From Runella sp. CRIBMP (lineage in GTDB: Bacteria; Bacteroidota; Bacteroidia; Cytophagales; Spirosomataceae): a stretch of 64,000 bases of DNA. Positions 25,357 to 34,028 of the stretch are shown piece after piece. The notes under the pieces were generated by a model that saw nothing but the letters and a program-made list of their open reading frames with translations, was not told the origin of the DNA and searched no databases. The stretch covers positions 248,001 to 312,000 of the forward strand of contig NZ_JAAAKZ010000001.1 of the NCBI RefSeq assembly GCF_009905605.1, in the 5' to 3' direction. The position numbers and the translations under genes are program-made. Numbering within the stretch: position 1 is the stretch's first letter; each line of letters opens with the position of its first letter.

Positions 25357-26229
25357 ATGCAAAAACCTGAAACCCATATTCGGCAGGCGCATCTTCCTAC
25401 TCCGTTTGCGTATCGCAGTATGGCAGAGGTGGAAGAACGCCGTTCTCAAACCCCCGATTTGCCGCATCGGCACGATTACTTCACCGTCATTGTGGTTGAG
25501 CGCGCCCAAGGAGCCCACCAGATTGACTTTAAAGAATATACGTTGCGGGAAAATACGGTGTATTTTGTTTCTCCCGAACAAATCCATCACCTGACCGTGA
25601 CGGAGCCCAATCCGCGCGGGCACGTTATTCTTTTTAGACCAGATTTTTTGCAGCAATACAGTTTTTCGCCTTCGCAGTTGTACGATATGGACCTGTTTTT
25701 CAACTGTGATGAGTCGCTGCCGTTGGAACTGACCCCCGATGAAATATATGAATTATTGCCGTTGGTCAGGGGTATGGAGGACGAAGCGCAGTCGGAACGC
25801 TCTCAAAAATGGGAGGCGGTAGGTGCGTGGCTAAAGTTGTTTTTACTGCAATGCAAACGTTTCAAATCCGACAAAAAAGTCTTGAACAAAACCTGGGACA
25901 ATCGTCAGGCGGAGATTGTAAAACAGTTTAAAAGTGATGTTGAGCTTTTTTTTCGGAAATACCATAAAGTCAATGAATACGCCGACCGCCAACACCTGAC
26001 CGCCAATCACCTCAACGATGTAATTAAAAGTGAAACGGGTACGTCGGCCAAAGAATTTATTCAGAACCGACTGGCGTTGGAAGCAAAGCGATTGGCGCGC
26101 TACTCGGAACTCAACGCCAAAGAAATCGCTTACCAATTGGGATATGACGACATTGCCCATTTTAGCAAATTCTTCAAAAAAAGCGAAGGAATGGCGTTTA
26201 GTGAGTTCCGCGAAAACACCGAACCGTAA
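25357..26229 (+). CDS. AraC family transcriptional regulator
   Basis: A 290-residue regulator starting at MQKPETHIRQ. The N-terminal 130 residues form a cupin-type sensor domain (HRHDYFTVIVVERA, VYFVSPEQIHHL) and the C-terminal 100 form the two helix-turn-helix AraC domain (LTANHLNDVIKSETGTS, EIAYQLGYDDIAHFSKFFKK). It sits 82 bases upstream of the VOC dioxygenase-like gene in the same direction and may control it. An in-frame ATG at 25333 lies in the preceding terminator. Confidence 0.88.
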   Translation: MQKPETHIRQAHLPTPFAYRSMAEVEERRSQTPDLPHRHDYFTVIVVERAQGAHQIDFKEYTLRENTVYFVSPEQIHHLTVTEPNPRGHVILFRPDFLQQYSFSPSQLYDMDLFFNCDESLPLELTPDEIYELLPLVRGMEDEAQSERSQKWEAVGAWLKLFLLQCKRFKSDKKVLNKTWDNRQAEIVKQFKSDVELFFRKYHKVNEYADRQHLTANHLNDVIKSETGTSAKEFIQNRLALEAKRLARYSELNAKEIAYQLGYDDIAHFSKFFKKSEGMAFSEFRENTEP

Positions 26230-26311
26230 AAACGCCAACAACTTCCGTGGTTTTTACGTTGATAGAGGTGATTTATTGCGTCAATTTTGCAATCAAAAAA
26301 AACTTTCCCCC

Positions 26312-27268
26312 ATGGAAACCAAGCCATTCATCAAAGGACTTCACCACGTGACCGCCACCGTCAACGAAGCGCAGGCAGATTATGATTTTTACACCAAATT
26401 GTTAGCCCTTCGGCTAGTTAAAAAAACGGTAAATTTTGATAACAATGCCGTATATCACATGTATTATGGCGATAAGAATGGCACTCCTGGTACGATTTTT
26501 ACTACATTTCCGTATCAAAATCAGGGAGTTCGTAAAGGTGTGGAAGGAACGGGGATGATTATTTCCACCACATTTTCGATTCCTTCGACGGCGCTGGGTT
26601 TTTGGAAAAGTCGTTTAGAAAATGCGGGTATTACCGTGGTTTCATCAGTTCGTTTTGGGCAGCAAGTGTTGTGGTTTCGTGACCCTGCCGAACTTCAAAT
26701 TGAATTAATGACCGACGATAACGACACTCGTACGCCTTTCATCACCGATGAAGTCAACGAAGAAGTGGCCATTCGGGGCATTCACCATGTCACGTTGTGG
26801 GTAGCGCAGAATGATTGGGAACCCGTGAGGCACTTTTTGGCCGCCGAAATGAACATGACCGAAGTGGCGCAATACGGCGACCGGGTTCGTCTGGAGGTAA
26901 AAGGCGGTCAATCAGGAAACGCCCTAGAATTGCTCCGGGCAGCTGCGGACACCCCACGCGGCAAAAATGGCATCGGTACTGTACATCACGTAGCCTGGAA
27001 AATTGATAACGAAGAAGCGCAGCAGGCGCTGCGTCACCGACTGGTCGAGGAGTTGGGCATGGAAGTGACCGAAATCAAAGACCGTAAGTATTTTCGTTCC
27101 ATTTATTTTCGTTTGCCTTCGCACCAATTGTTTGAAGTTGCCACGAGCGGCCCGGGCTTTGACGTCGATGAGACGGTCGAAGAATTGGGCACGCACCTTA
27201 TGCTGCCAAACGACAAAGAACACAACCGTGCCGTCATTGAAGCGGGGCTGCCGAAAATTCAATTGTAA
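26312..27268 (+). CDS. VOC family ring-cleaving dioxygenase-like protein
   Basis: A 318-residue protein of two tandem glyoxalase/VOC modules, beginning IKGLHHVTATV and repeating IRGIHHVTLWV about residue 155. Candidate metal ligands are the His in HHVT of each module and a Glu in ELQIELM and HQLFEVA. It matches the MhqA/MhqO/LinE-type group of ring-cleaving dioxygenases that protect against quinones and hydroquinones. The long open frame extends upstream to 26030 but inside the AraC gene; the ATG at 26312 is the natural start. A paralogue lies at 28584. Confidence 0.88.
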   Translation: METKPFIKGLHHVTATVNEAQADYDFYTKLLALRLVKKTVNFDNNAVYHMYYGDKNGTPGTIFTTFPYQNQGVRKGVEGTGMIISTTFSIPSTALGFWKSRLENAGITVVSSVRFGQQVLWFRDPAELQIELMTDDNDTRTPFITDEVNEEVAIRGIHHVTLWVAQNDWEPVRHFLAAEMNMTEVAQYGDRVRLEVKGGQSGNALELLRAAADTPRGKNGIGTVHHVAWKIDNEEAQQALRHRLVEELGMEVTEIKDRKYFRSIYFRLPSHQLFEVATSGPGFDVDETVEELGTHLMLPNDKEHNRAVIEAGLPKIQL

Positions 27269-27298
27269 ACTAGACGGAAAATGAAGAGCGTGTGGGAT

Positions 27299-28252
27299 TT
27301 ACAAAAACAGCTCCATGGCCACATCCGCCCGCGAATAAGGCGAACTAAAGTCTTTGACGGTTTTAAATCCAAGTTTTTGATAGAGATTCAAAGCGGGTAA
27401 TAAACGCGAATTGGTTTCCAAATATAAACGTTTCAAGCCCATCTTTCGGGCTTCGTCAATGATAGATTGCCCCAGCAACTCGCCGATTCCCAGCCCTTTG
27501 ACGTTGTTGTCGACGCCCATTTTCGAAAGCTCCATGCTGTCTTCGGTCATGGGTTTGAGCGCCGAAGTGCCCACAATATTGCCTTGGTATTCGGCCAATA
27601 GCACCAGTCCACCTTTGTTGAGGTAGAATTTATCAGGATTTTCGAGCGATTCCATGTCGAGGGGTTCGACCTTAAAGTACCGTTCAATCCATTCGTAGTT
27701 GATGCGTTTGAATCCTGCGCGGTGGATTTCGTTTTGAGGGTTCAGAGAAATGATGTTAACCTTGTTTCGTTCGCGCGTTTTCAATCTGCTTTTGATGCGC
27801 TCAGGTAGACTTTTGCGCAGAATCACCTGCTCGTATTCCATCAGGGCGCGTAGCACGTCGGTTTCACATTCGTTTCTTACTTCGTTCATGGTGTCTTCCA
27901 AATCCTCCAGCAGTTCTTTCATGCGGGCGTGCATTTGGTCCCCTTTTGGGGTCAGCTTGACGGTGGTTTCGCGCTTGTCGACCAATCCTTTCTGACTTTC
28001 CAAAAAGCCTGCTTTTGCCATTTCCTTGACCATCAAACTAACGCCCACGTGCGACTGCCCGATGCATTCGGCAATTTTCGAGACCGTCTCGGCCTCTTTT
28101 TGTGCCACGGCCAAAAATACAGGAAACCACTTTACCTCAAAATCCATTCCATACATTTGATACACCTGTGCAGAGGCTTGCTGACTGATTTCACCCAGTC
28201 GGCGCATATAACTTCCTAAGGCCACGTAGCCTAATGTTCGATACAATTCCAT
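27299..28252 (-). CDS. MarR-GNAT fusion: transcriptional regulator with N-acetyltransferase domain
   Basis: A 317-residue protein. Residues 1-145 are a MarR winged helix (VSKIAECIGQSHVGVSLMVKEMAKAGFLE, KRETTVKLTPKG), and about 160-317 is a GNAT acetyltransferase domain with the acetyl-CoA loop GLGIGELLGQSIIDEA and the LPALNLYQKLGFK motif. Such fusions are known but the acetylation substrate is not. Located between, and divergent from, a VOC dioxygenase-like gene; the ATG at 28252 is only ten bases from a three-box candidate operator, which suggests autoregulation. Confidence 0.88.
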   Translation of the reverse strand: MELYRTLGYVALGSYMRRLGEISQQASAQVYQMYGMDFEVKWFPVFLAVAQKEAETVSKIAECIGQSHVGVSLMVKEMAKAGFLESQKGLVDKRETTVKLTPKGDQMHARMKELLEDLEDTMNEVRNECETDVLRALMEYEQVILRKSLPERIKSRLKTRERNKVNIISLNPQNEIHRAGFKRINYEWIERYFKVEPLDMESLENPDKFYLNKGGLVLLAEYQGNIVGTSALKPMTEDSMELSKMGVDNNVKGLGIGELLGQSIIDEARKMGLKRLYLETNSRLLPALNLYQKLGFKTVKDFSSPYSRADVAMELFL

Positions 28253-28262
28253 GAATAAATTA

Positions 28263-28305
28263 TTTACGTAAGCAATTACGTAAATTAAAATAATGGTTAT
28301 GTAAA
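28263..28305. promoter_or_regulatory. Candidate MarR operator: three TTAYGTAA boxes
   Basis: ATTTACGTAA (28263-28272) and TTACGTAAAT (28277-28286) form a perfect inverted repeat with a 4-base spacer; each half holds the palindrome TTACGTAA. A third box TTATGTAA lies at 28298-28305. Box-to-box spacing is 12 and 21 bases, about one and two helix turns. It lies in the divergent region just upstream of the MarR-GNAT start. Confidence 0.6.
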
Positions 28306-28583
28306 AACCAATAACCTGGATAAATTTTTAGGAAATGGACAATGAATGGGTACTCGGTTTTGAGAAACCTCACTGGTGGATTTGAGAATCCGCTTGCACA
28401 AACCTACTTTAGCCTTGACTGTTTACTACTGAAATACAAGCAAAGCCATGATTTTGACAACGCATTCCTTCTTTTCGCCATTGTTCAACCTATATTATTG
28501 CATGACCTTTGCAGAGTCAATAAAACAAAAAAGTTGATCAACAGAAAGAAACAACCGCTATTTAAGCAATAACAACCAAGACA
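28306..28583. other. Intergenic region before the second VOC gene
   Basis: About 280 bases between the operator and the start at 28584. A 76-codon open frame at 28342-28572 exists, but it lacks any recognisable domain and is probably chance. I see no hairpin or RNA gene here. Confidence 0.4.
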
Positions 28584-29558
28584 ATGGAAACGAACAATTT
28601 AATCACAGGCATACACCACGTAACGGCCATCGCCGCTGACCCTCAACAAAACGTGGATTTTTACGTTGGTTTACTCGGATTGAGGCTAGTCAAAAAAACC
28701 GTCAATTTTGACGCCCCCGACGTATATCACCTTTATTACGGCGACGAAACGGGCAATGCAGGCAGTATTTTGACCTTCTTTCCGTTTGGACAAGGCAGCC
28801 AGAAAGGACGCCACGGCAAAGGACAGGCGGCTACTACCTCCTTCTCCATTCCTACGTCGGCCATCGACTTCTGGACCAAACGCTTTGACCAATACGGTAT
28901 TTTGTACAAAAATCCTCAACAACGGTTCAACGAAGTGTTTATCTACTTTGAAGACCCCGATGGATTAGGCCTGGAATTGATTGCCAACGATGTGGATACG
29001 CGCCCAGGTTTTACTTACGGACATATTCCGTTGGAGTATTCGATTCGTGGTTTTTGGAATATCGAATTGTGGGAAACCACCTATGAACGCACGGAAGCGT
29101 TGCTGGCCAATTCGCTCAATTATGAGTTTATTGCCGAAGCAGGCGCTCGTCGTCGTTATGCTCCCAAAGGCGGTCACGCAGGTCAGTTTGTGGATATTGT
29201 TTGGGACAACAACAACCGTTGGGGAATGAACGGCGCGGGAACCGTACACCACGTGGCCTTTGATACTCCGACCGACAATTCTCAACTGGAAGTGCGCGAA
29301 GCGGTACTTTCGGCGGGTTTTATGCCAACGCATGTGCTTGACCGTCAGTATTTTCATTCCATTTATTTCCGCGAACCAGGTGGGGTGCTGTTTGAGGTAG
29401 CCACTACGCCTCCTGGCTTTTTATTGGACGAAGAAAAAGCAAAATTGGGTGAAGCCCTCAAATTGCCGCCTTGGCAAGAACGCAATCGTGCGCAAATTGA
29501 GCAATTGTTGCAACCAATTTCGCTGGAAGCCGTTTATCAAAAATATAATATTGGCTAA
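28584..29558 (+). CDS. VOC family ring-cleaving dioxygenase-like protein
   Basis: A 324-residue two-module VOC protein, paralogous to the one at 26312 (shared starts ITGIHHVTAIA and RLVKKTVNFD, ending with VLFEVATTPPGF). Candidate metal ligands are His in HHVT, His in VHHVAFD and Glu in LFEVA. It begins a three-gene run with an MhqD-like hydrolase and a pirin. By analogy with the Bacillus mhq genes, it may open quinol or catechol rings. Confidence 0.88.
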   Translation: METNNLITGIHHVTAIAADPQQNVDFYVGLLGLRLVKKTVNFDAPDVYHLYYGDETGNAGSILTFFPFGQGSQKGRHGKGQAATTSFSIPTSAIDFWTKRFDQYGILYKNPQQRFNEVFIYFEDPDGLGLELIANDVDTRPGFTYGHIPLEYSIRGFWNIELWETTYERTEALLANSLNYEFIAEAGARRRYAPKGGHAGQFVDIVWDNNNRWGMNGAGTVHHVAFDTPTDNSQLEVREAVLSAGFMPTHVLDRQYFHSIYFREPGGVLFEVATTPPGFLLDEEKAKLGEALKLPPWQERNRAQIEQLLQPISLEAVYQKYNIG

Positions 29559-29619
29559 TTAGAGTCAGGGTTGCGGAGGCAAAAACTTTCATCCCTAACC
29601 CTGAAAAAAATATACTAAC

Positions 29620-30243
29620 ATGCACAACATAAAAAATACCGTTTGGGCGGGCCAGCCGCTTGCCCAAGCCAAACGCGTACTCATCATGACCCACGGACGC
29701 GGGGCGAGTGCGCAAAGCATTCTGAGTTTGGCTGCTGAACTCAACGTGGAAAACACCGCTCTGGCAGCGCCTCAAGCCACGGGCAACACTTGGTATCCGT
29801 ACAGTTTTTTGGCACCCGAAAATCAAAATGAACCGGGCCTATCGGCAGGGTTGCAGGTGTTGAGCCAATTGGTGGAAGATATCAAGCGACAAGGGTTTGA
29901 TTCGCGGCAGATTTACTTGTTGGGCTTCTCGCAGGGCGCGTGTTTGACGGCAGAGTTTGCGGCGCGGAATGCTCAGCCGTTGGGAGGAGTATTTATTTTA
30001 AGCGGTGGTGTCATTGGCGATTCCATTAAGGCGGAGCGTTACTCGGGCGATTTTGAAGGAACGCCCATCTTTCTGGGATGTTCGGATGTAGATTCGCACG
30101 TGCCTTTGCACCGCGTTCAGGACAGTACCGAAGTATTCAAAAATTTAGGGGCTAATGTAACGGAACGAATCTATCCGAACGCCCCGCACAGTGTTTTTCA
30201 GGACGAAATCAATCACATTAATCAGGTGTTAAACCAAGCATAA
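29620..30243 (+). CDS. Alpha/beta hydrolase, phospholipase/carboxylesterase family (MhqD-like)
   Basis: A 207-residue cytoplasmic hydrolase with catalytic triad Ser104 in GFSQG, Asp158 in SDVDSHVP and His190 in NAPHSVF. It fits the phospholipase/carboxylesterase family that includes MhqD and YpfH. The stop overlaps the pirin start (TAATG). Placed between a ring-cleaving dioxygenase-like gene and a pirin, it probably hydrolyses a ring-cleavage product or ester; the substrate is unproven. Confidence 0.85.
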   Translation: MHNIKNTVWAGQPLAQAKRVLIMTHGRGASAQSILSLAAELNVENTALAAPQATGNTWYPYSFLAPENQNEPGLSAGLQVLSQLVEDIKRQGFDSRQIYLLGFSQGACLTAEFAARNAQPLGGVFILSGGVIGDSIKAERYSGDFEGTPIFLGCSDVDSHVPLHRVQDSTEVFKNLGANVTERIYPNAPHSVFQDEINHINQVLNQA

Positions 30244-31127
30244 TGAAAACATTCAAAACCATTTCGTACGTATGGGAAGGCCGTCCGCAGCAGGTGGGCG
30301 ATGGATTTGTAGGACAAAGCATGATTCCTTCCCAACGATTTCAAGACTTTAGCCCTTTTCTGATGCTCGACCATCACGGCCCGATGCAGGTGAAGCCTTC
30401 ACGGATTCCGAAAGGCGTAGATGAACACCCACACCGTGGTATCGAAACCGTCACAGTAGTGTTTGAAGGAGCACTTCAGCACCGCGATTCGGCAGGTAAT
30501 AAGGGTGTTATTTTTGCGGGTGATGTGCAATGGATGTCGGCGGCATCGGGCTTGGTTCACGAAGAAAAACACGAGGCCAACTTCTCGCGTCAGGGTGGAG
30601 TTTTGGATTTTGTCCAATTGTGGGTGAACCTCCCGAGGGCGCATAAAATGGAGAAACCGCGTTATCAGGAACTTACCTCTGCTCAAATTCCAGCGGTTGC
30701 GGTCAATGAAAACACCCAATTACGTGTTATTTCGGGCGAATTGAACGGAATCAAAGGGCCCGCGCTTACCTACACGCCCGTACTTTTAGCGGAGGTGATT
30801 GTGTCAGGTGAAAGTCAATTTGAGCTGCAACTGCCCCAAGGATTCAACGTGGCGATTCATGTGGGGCAGGGAGAAGTGGTTTTGAACAATACCGAAAAAG
30901 CCGCTGCCAAGCGCATTGCCAAACTCAGTCAGCAAGGAGAATGGATTTCGGTGTCAACTGGCACAAAAGGGGCGCGGTTATTGATTTTGGGCGGAGAGCC
31001 TATCAATGAGCCGATTGCAAGTTATGGTCCGTTTGTGATGAACACGCAAGCCGAAATCATGCAAACACTTCAGGATTATCAATCGGGCAAAATGGGCTTT
31101 TTGGAGCCAGTGGAATATTCTGAATAA
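30243..31127 (+). CDS. Pirin family protein
   Basis: A 294-residue bicupin. The N-terminal domain keeps the iron-binding pattern of pirins: PFLMLDHHGP, HPHRGIETVTVVFEG, and HEEKHEA. Bacterial pirins have quercetin 2,3-dioxygenase activity or act as redox sensors. Its start overlaps the hydrolase stop by one base. A terminator follows, so it ends the VOC-hydrolase-pirin operon. Confidence 0.9.
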   Translation: MKTFKTISYVWEGRPQQVGDGFVGQSMIPSQRFQDFSPFLMLDHHGPMQVKPSRIPKGVDEHPHRGIETVTVVFEGALQHRDSAGNKGVIFAGDVQWMSAASGLVHEEKHEANFSRQGGVLDFVQLWVNLPRAHKMEKPRYQELTSAQIPAVAVNENTQLRVISGELNGIKGPALTYTPVLLAEVIVSGESQFELQLPQGFNVAIHVGQGEVVLNNTEKAAAKRIAKLSQQGEWISVSTGTKGARLLILGGEPINEPIASYGPFVMNTQAEIMQTLQDYQSGKMGFLEPVEYSE

Positions 31128-31135
31128 GCCTTCTT

Positions 31136-31179
31136 TTTTCAACCATTGCATCGCGGCCCCGCGATGCGATGGTTGAAAA
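31136..31179. terminator. Bidirectional terminator, 21-bp inverted repeat
   Basis: 31136-31156 and 31159-31179 pair over 21 positions with one T-G wobble, and are flanked by T on the left and A on the right. It separates the convergent pirin and hydrolase operons. Confidence 0.75.
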
Positions 31180-31182
31180 TGA

Positions 31183-32184
31183 TTACTTCACAAAACTGCG
31201 TACGGCATTATTAAATTCTTGAGTTTCAGTGATAAAAGGTTCGTGCCATGATTGACTGAACTCCACCGTTGACACCGAAGTATTGGTCAGCAATTGTTGG
31301 GTTTCACGTCCTACTTCTACGGGTACTATACCATCTTTTACTCCCCAAAACAGCCTGACTGGAATCCGAATATTCTTCAATAAAGCTCCTTTTTCAAAAA
31401 GACGACTTTCAACTTCACCGTAATAACTGTAGGCTTTGGAATGAGTAAACTGCGCTAAAGCGGTATTGGGTGAAGCAAAAGCGTAATTTGCTAGGTATTT
31501 TTTATCGTCATAAAGGGACACTGGATTACCGCCCAGTTTGTGCATCCACCGATAAATAAGCTCCCAATTAACGGTTGCTGTATTTTCAAGAGTTACTGGA
31601 TTGGCCATTAATTCACGTTCTGCTTCGGCATTATTTTGCTTTTTTGCCTCACGCAATGCCCATTCCCGAACATGATACAGCCAACGATAATAAGAAAACA
31701 TCCCATTGACGGCCATTAATCCAGAAATCATTTGCTGATTATTGTTTGTGGTCAAAAACTGCCAAGCCAGCTCAACGCCAAAACTATGCGCTAACAAATA
31801 AATCTGAGCGTTGGGGTACTGTTGTTTGAGCAGTTTGACAACATAAAAAGCATCCTCACTGAATTGAGCATAGCGTAACGTTGCCGAATCTACTTTGCCA
31901 GACGATGCTCCCGCTACCCGTTGGTCCCAATAGGCCACCATCATGTCGTTTTCCAGTTCTTTAAAATAATACCGGTAACACATTGCACAATCGCCCGGTC
32001 CACCGTGCAAATACAGCACAATTTTGTTAGATTGGGCATTTCCGTGTACCCAAACGGGCATATCGGCTCCTTTATGACGGAGAAAAAGTGTTTTTTGCTC
32101 GGTTGGCTCTACATCTTGGTCTTTACAGGAAACCAAAATTAGGATAATTGCGAGGCTCGTAAATAACTTATGAATTGTTTTCAT
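31183..32184 (-). CDS. Alpha/beta hydrolase lipoprotein (proline iminopeptidase-like)
   Basis: A 333-residue protein with a lipobox giving Cys20 (LILVSC). The hydrolase core has the HGGPG oxyanion motif at 60-64 and the nucleophile Ser134 in AHSFG. Catalytic Asp and His are probably in VRLFWGVKDGIVP and SQSWHEPF. The HGGPG and SxxE-like layout match S33 prolyl aminopeptidases, but the substrate cannot be known. Its start overlaps the upstream 191-residue gene by four bases (ATGA). Confidence 0.82.
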   Translation of the reverse strand: MKTIHKLFTSLAIILILVSCKDQDVEPTEQKTLFLRHKGADMPVWVHGNAQSNKIVLYLHGGPGDCAMCYRYYFKELENDMMVAYWDQRVAGASSGKVDSATLRYAQFSEDAFYVVKLLKQQYPNAQIYLLAHSFGVELAWQFLTTNNNQQMISGLMAVNGMFSYYRWLYHVREWALREAKKQNNAEAERELMANPVTLENTATVNWELIYRWMHKLGGNPVSLYDDKKYLANYAFASPNTALAQFTHSKAYSYYGEVESRLFEKGALLKNIRIPVRLFWGVKDGIVPVEVGRETQQLLTNTSVSTVEFSQSWHEPFITETQEFNNAVRSFVK

Positions 32185-32756
32185 TGCTTTTTGAAGGGAA
32201 AAATAGCCCCTATTTCCAGGCTGAATCGGTTAAGAGCGGATGTGTTATAGGGGCGTTGTTGGCTGATATTCAGCCGAGTATACCAATCAAAAGAAAGACC
32301 GCGACGCACTGAAAGAGCGCGTCCAGTGCCTACGAAAACAGTAGGCAAGAAAGCATTTCCTCCAGCATAGCGTATGCGTTCTAATTCACTATTGGCAGTT
32401 ACTTGGTAGGTAGAACCCTCCAAAAAATAACGAAAGTACGCAGGGGCAATGCCTGCCTCAAGCAGCGTACCCCGTTTGCCTATACGTCGATATATCAACT
32501 CGGGGGCAATGATGATACCTAAATGGTTATGCGGATGGCGATAAAGTGCCGCGCTTGGCGCAATCAAAAGCATTTTAAGCGATTGATTACGCTCTTTTAT
32601 TTTACTGAAAAGCGGGTATTCATATGCTGTTTTGAGGCCATAATGCGAAATGGTTTCGCCGTAATAACTGATCCTGAGCGATTGCGCCTGTGTATTTTTT
32701 TTGGTGAGGATAAGTAGCCCCAGCATCAAATACAGGCTTAAATGAATGTTTTTCAT
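32181..32756 (-). CDS. Hypothetical secreted protein, probably outer membrane
   Basis: A 191-residue protein with a signal peptide (LSLYLMLGLLILTKKNTQAQ) and alternating hydrophobic/polar strands ending in an aromatic-containing segment (SLEIGAIFPFKKQ). Composition resembles a small beta-barrel or autotransporter-type surface protein. No named family. It sits between the FAD monooxygenase (61-base gap) and the lipoprotein hydrolase (4-base overlap). Confidence 0.6.
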   Translation of the reverse strand: MKNIHLSLYLMLGLLILTKKNTQAQSLRISYYGETISHYGLKTAYEYPLFSKIKERNQSLKMLLIAPSAALYRHPHNHLGIIIAPELIYRRIGKRGTLLEAGIAPAYFRYFLEGSTYQVTANSELERIRYAGGNAFLPTVFVGTGRALSVRRGLSFDWYTRLNISQQRPYNTSALNRFSLEIGAIFPFKKQ

Positions 32757-32817
32757 GGCTTAGTTTTCTGATTTTGCCAATGTTTCTCCGATGACTCAAT
32801 CTGTTGAGTGTACCAGT

Positions 32818-33972
32818 TTAGGCGGCATTCATATCCATTATAAAATCTAACTGTCGATTGTTCATATGGGTAGGCATCAGCCTAAAAAGTGCATTGCGTA
32901 AAGCAATAAGCCAGGGCTGACTCGCCTGTGCAATTTTACCAAGTGTAAAAGAGCGGTTCACAATGGTTGTTGTTCGAGGTAAACGTACTGCTTCAAACTT
33001 CTTAAAGACTTCCGACAAGTCGGTTGGGTATTGCCTAATCAGCCGTTGAAGTACCACCGCATCTTCAATTCCCTGACATGCCCCTTGCCCCATGTTGGGG
33101 GTCATGGCATGAGCGGCATCGCCCATCAACAATACTTTGCCGTAGGCCAGTTGACGAAGTGGTTTTAAATCAATAATATCATTGTGCAAAATCCGTTTTT
33201 CGGGCGTAAGGCCTATGATTTCGGCTACCGGAGCGTGTAATTGACCAAAATGGTGCAACAAATCAGTTTTGGTAAATTTTCGGAAACGGGGTTCATCGCC
33301 TGTTGGTGCATTAACGCAGGCAAACCAGTAAATACGCCCTCCCTGAAGCGGCACAATGCCGAATCTTCCTTCTGACGCCCATGTTTCGGAGGCTTGTTTG
33401 GGATTCAGGCCTGACGGTGCAGTGTCGGTTACTCCTCGCCAACAGGTGTATCCGGCGTATCTTATTTTGGTGCTGGGTACCAATTGCTGACGAACGGCAG
33501 AATGAATACCATCGGCCGCCAAAACATAATCGAAAGTAGCAGTATGTCCGTTACGAAACACCAAGGTGACTCCTTCATTGTTTTGGGTGAGTGTAAGAAA
33601 TTGATGCCCTAAGTACAGTGGAATATCCTCGATTGCCTCTAAAAGCGTCTTTTGTAAATCAGAACGATGAATGGAAAAACTGCCTATTACTTTGTATTTC
33701 TCGACCGCTGCAAAGTAATTTGATTCGGTAATGATTTTTCCTTGTTTATCTAAGATAGAAAAGAGCTCGAAGGGATTTCCGTGAGCCAATATTTTATCGC
33801 GGAGACCGAGCAATTCAAAGGCTTTTACCGCATTGGCAGCCAAGGCAATACCTGCTCCTGCGGGGCGAAGTTCCTGATTGGCTTCGTAAATGCCTACGTT
33901 GATTCCAATTTGCCGGAGAGCAATCGCGGTGGTCAGACCTGCGATTCCTCCCCCAATGATAGCGATTTTCAT
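32818..33972 (-). CDS. FAD-dependent monooxygenase
   Basis: A 384-residue flavoprotein: Rossmann fold with GGGIAG at 7-12, the second FAD/NADPH DG motif (AADGIHSAVRQQL), and the GD motif VLLMGDAAHAMTPNMGQG, which binds FAD ribityl. This is the class A aromatic hydroxylase (UbiH/PHBH/TetX-like) fold. No signal peptide. Likely hydroxylates an aromatic or polyketide-like compound; neighbours include a hydrolase and a cytochrome c. A protein of this type would need NAD(P)H and oxygen. Confidence 0.88.
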   Translation of the reverse strand: MKIAIIGGGIAGLTTAIALRQIGINVGIYEANQELRPAGAGIALAANAVKAFELLGLRDKILAHGNPFELFSILDKQGKIITESNYFAAVEKYKVIGSFSIHRSDLQKTLLEAIEDIPLYLGHQFLTLTQNNEGVTLVFRNGHTATFDYVLAADGIHSAVRQQLVPSTKIRYAGYTCWRGVTDTAPSGLNPKQASETWASEGRFGIVPLQGGRIYWFACVNAPTGDEPRFRKFTKTDLLHHFGQLHAPVAEIIGLTPEKRILHNDIIDLKPLRQLAYGKVLLMGDAAHAMTPNMGQGACQGIEDAVVLQRLIRQYPTDLSEVFKKFEAVRLPRTTTIVNRSFTLGKIAQASQPWLIALRNALFRLMPTHMNNRQLDFIMDMNAA

Positions 33973-34028
33973 AAAACTGGGTTGTTTGCTGAGCGTACAT
34001 TGTAAAGATAGAGACTACATGGTTCCTT

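Noticed and set aside
28342-28572. A 76-codon plus-strand frame upstream of the second VOC gene
   Set aside because: No domain, membrane segment or repeat; sits in a regulatory gap; composition does not resemble neighbouring genes.
29565-29604. Hairpin between the second VOC gene and the MhqD-like gene
   Set aside because: 8-bp stem with a 24-base loop followed by A residues rather than T; probably not a terminator, since the genes look co-transcribed.
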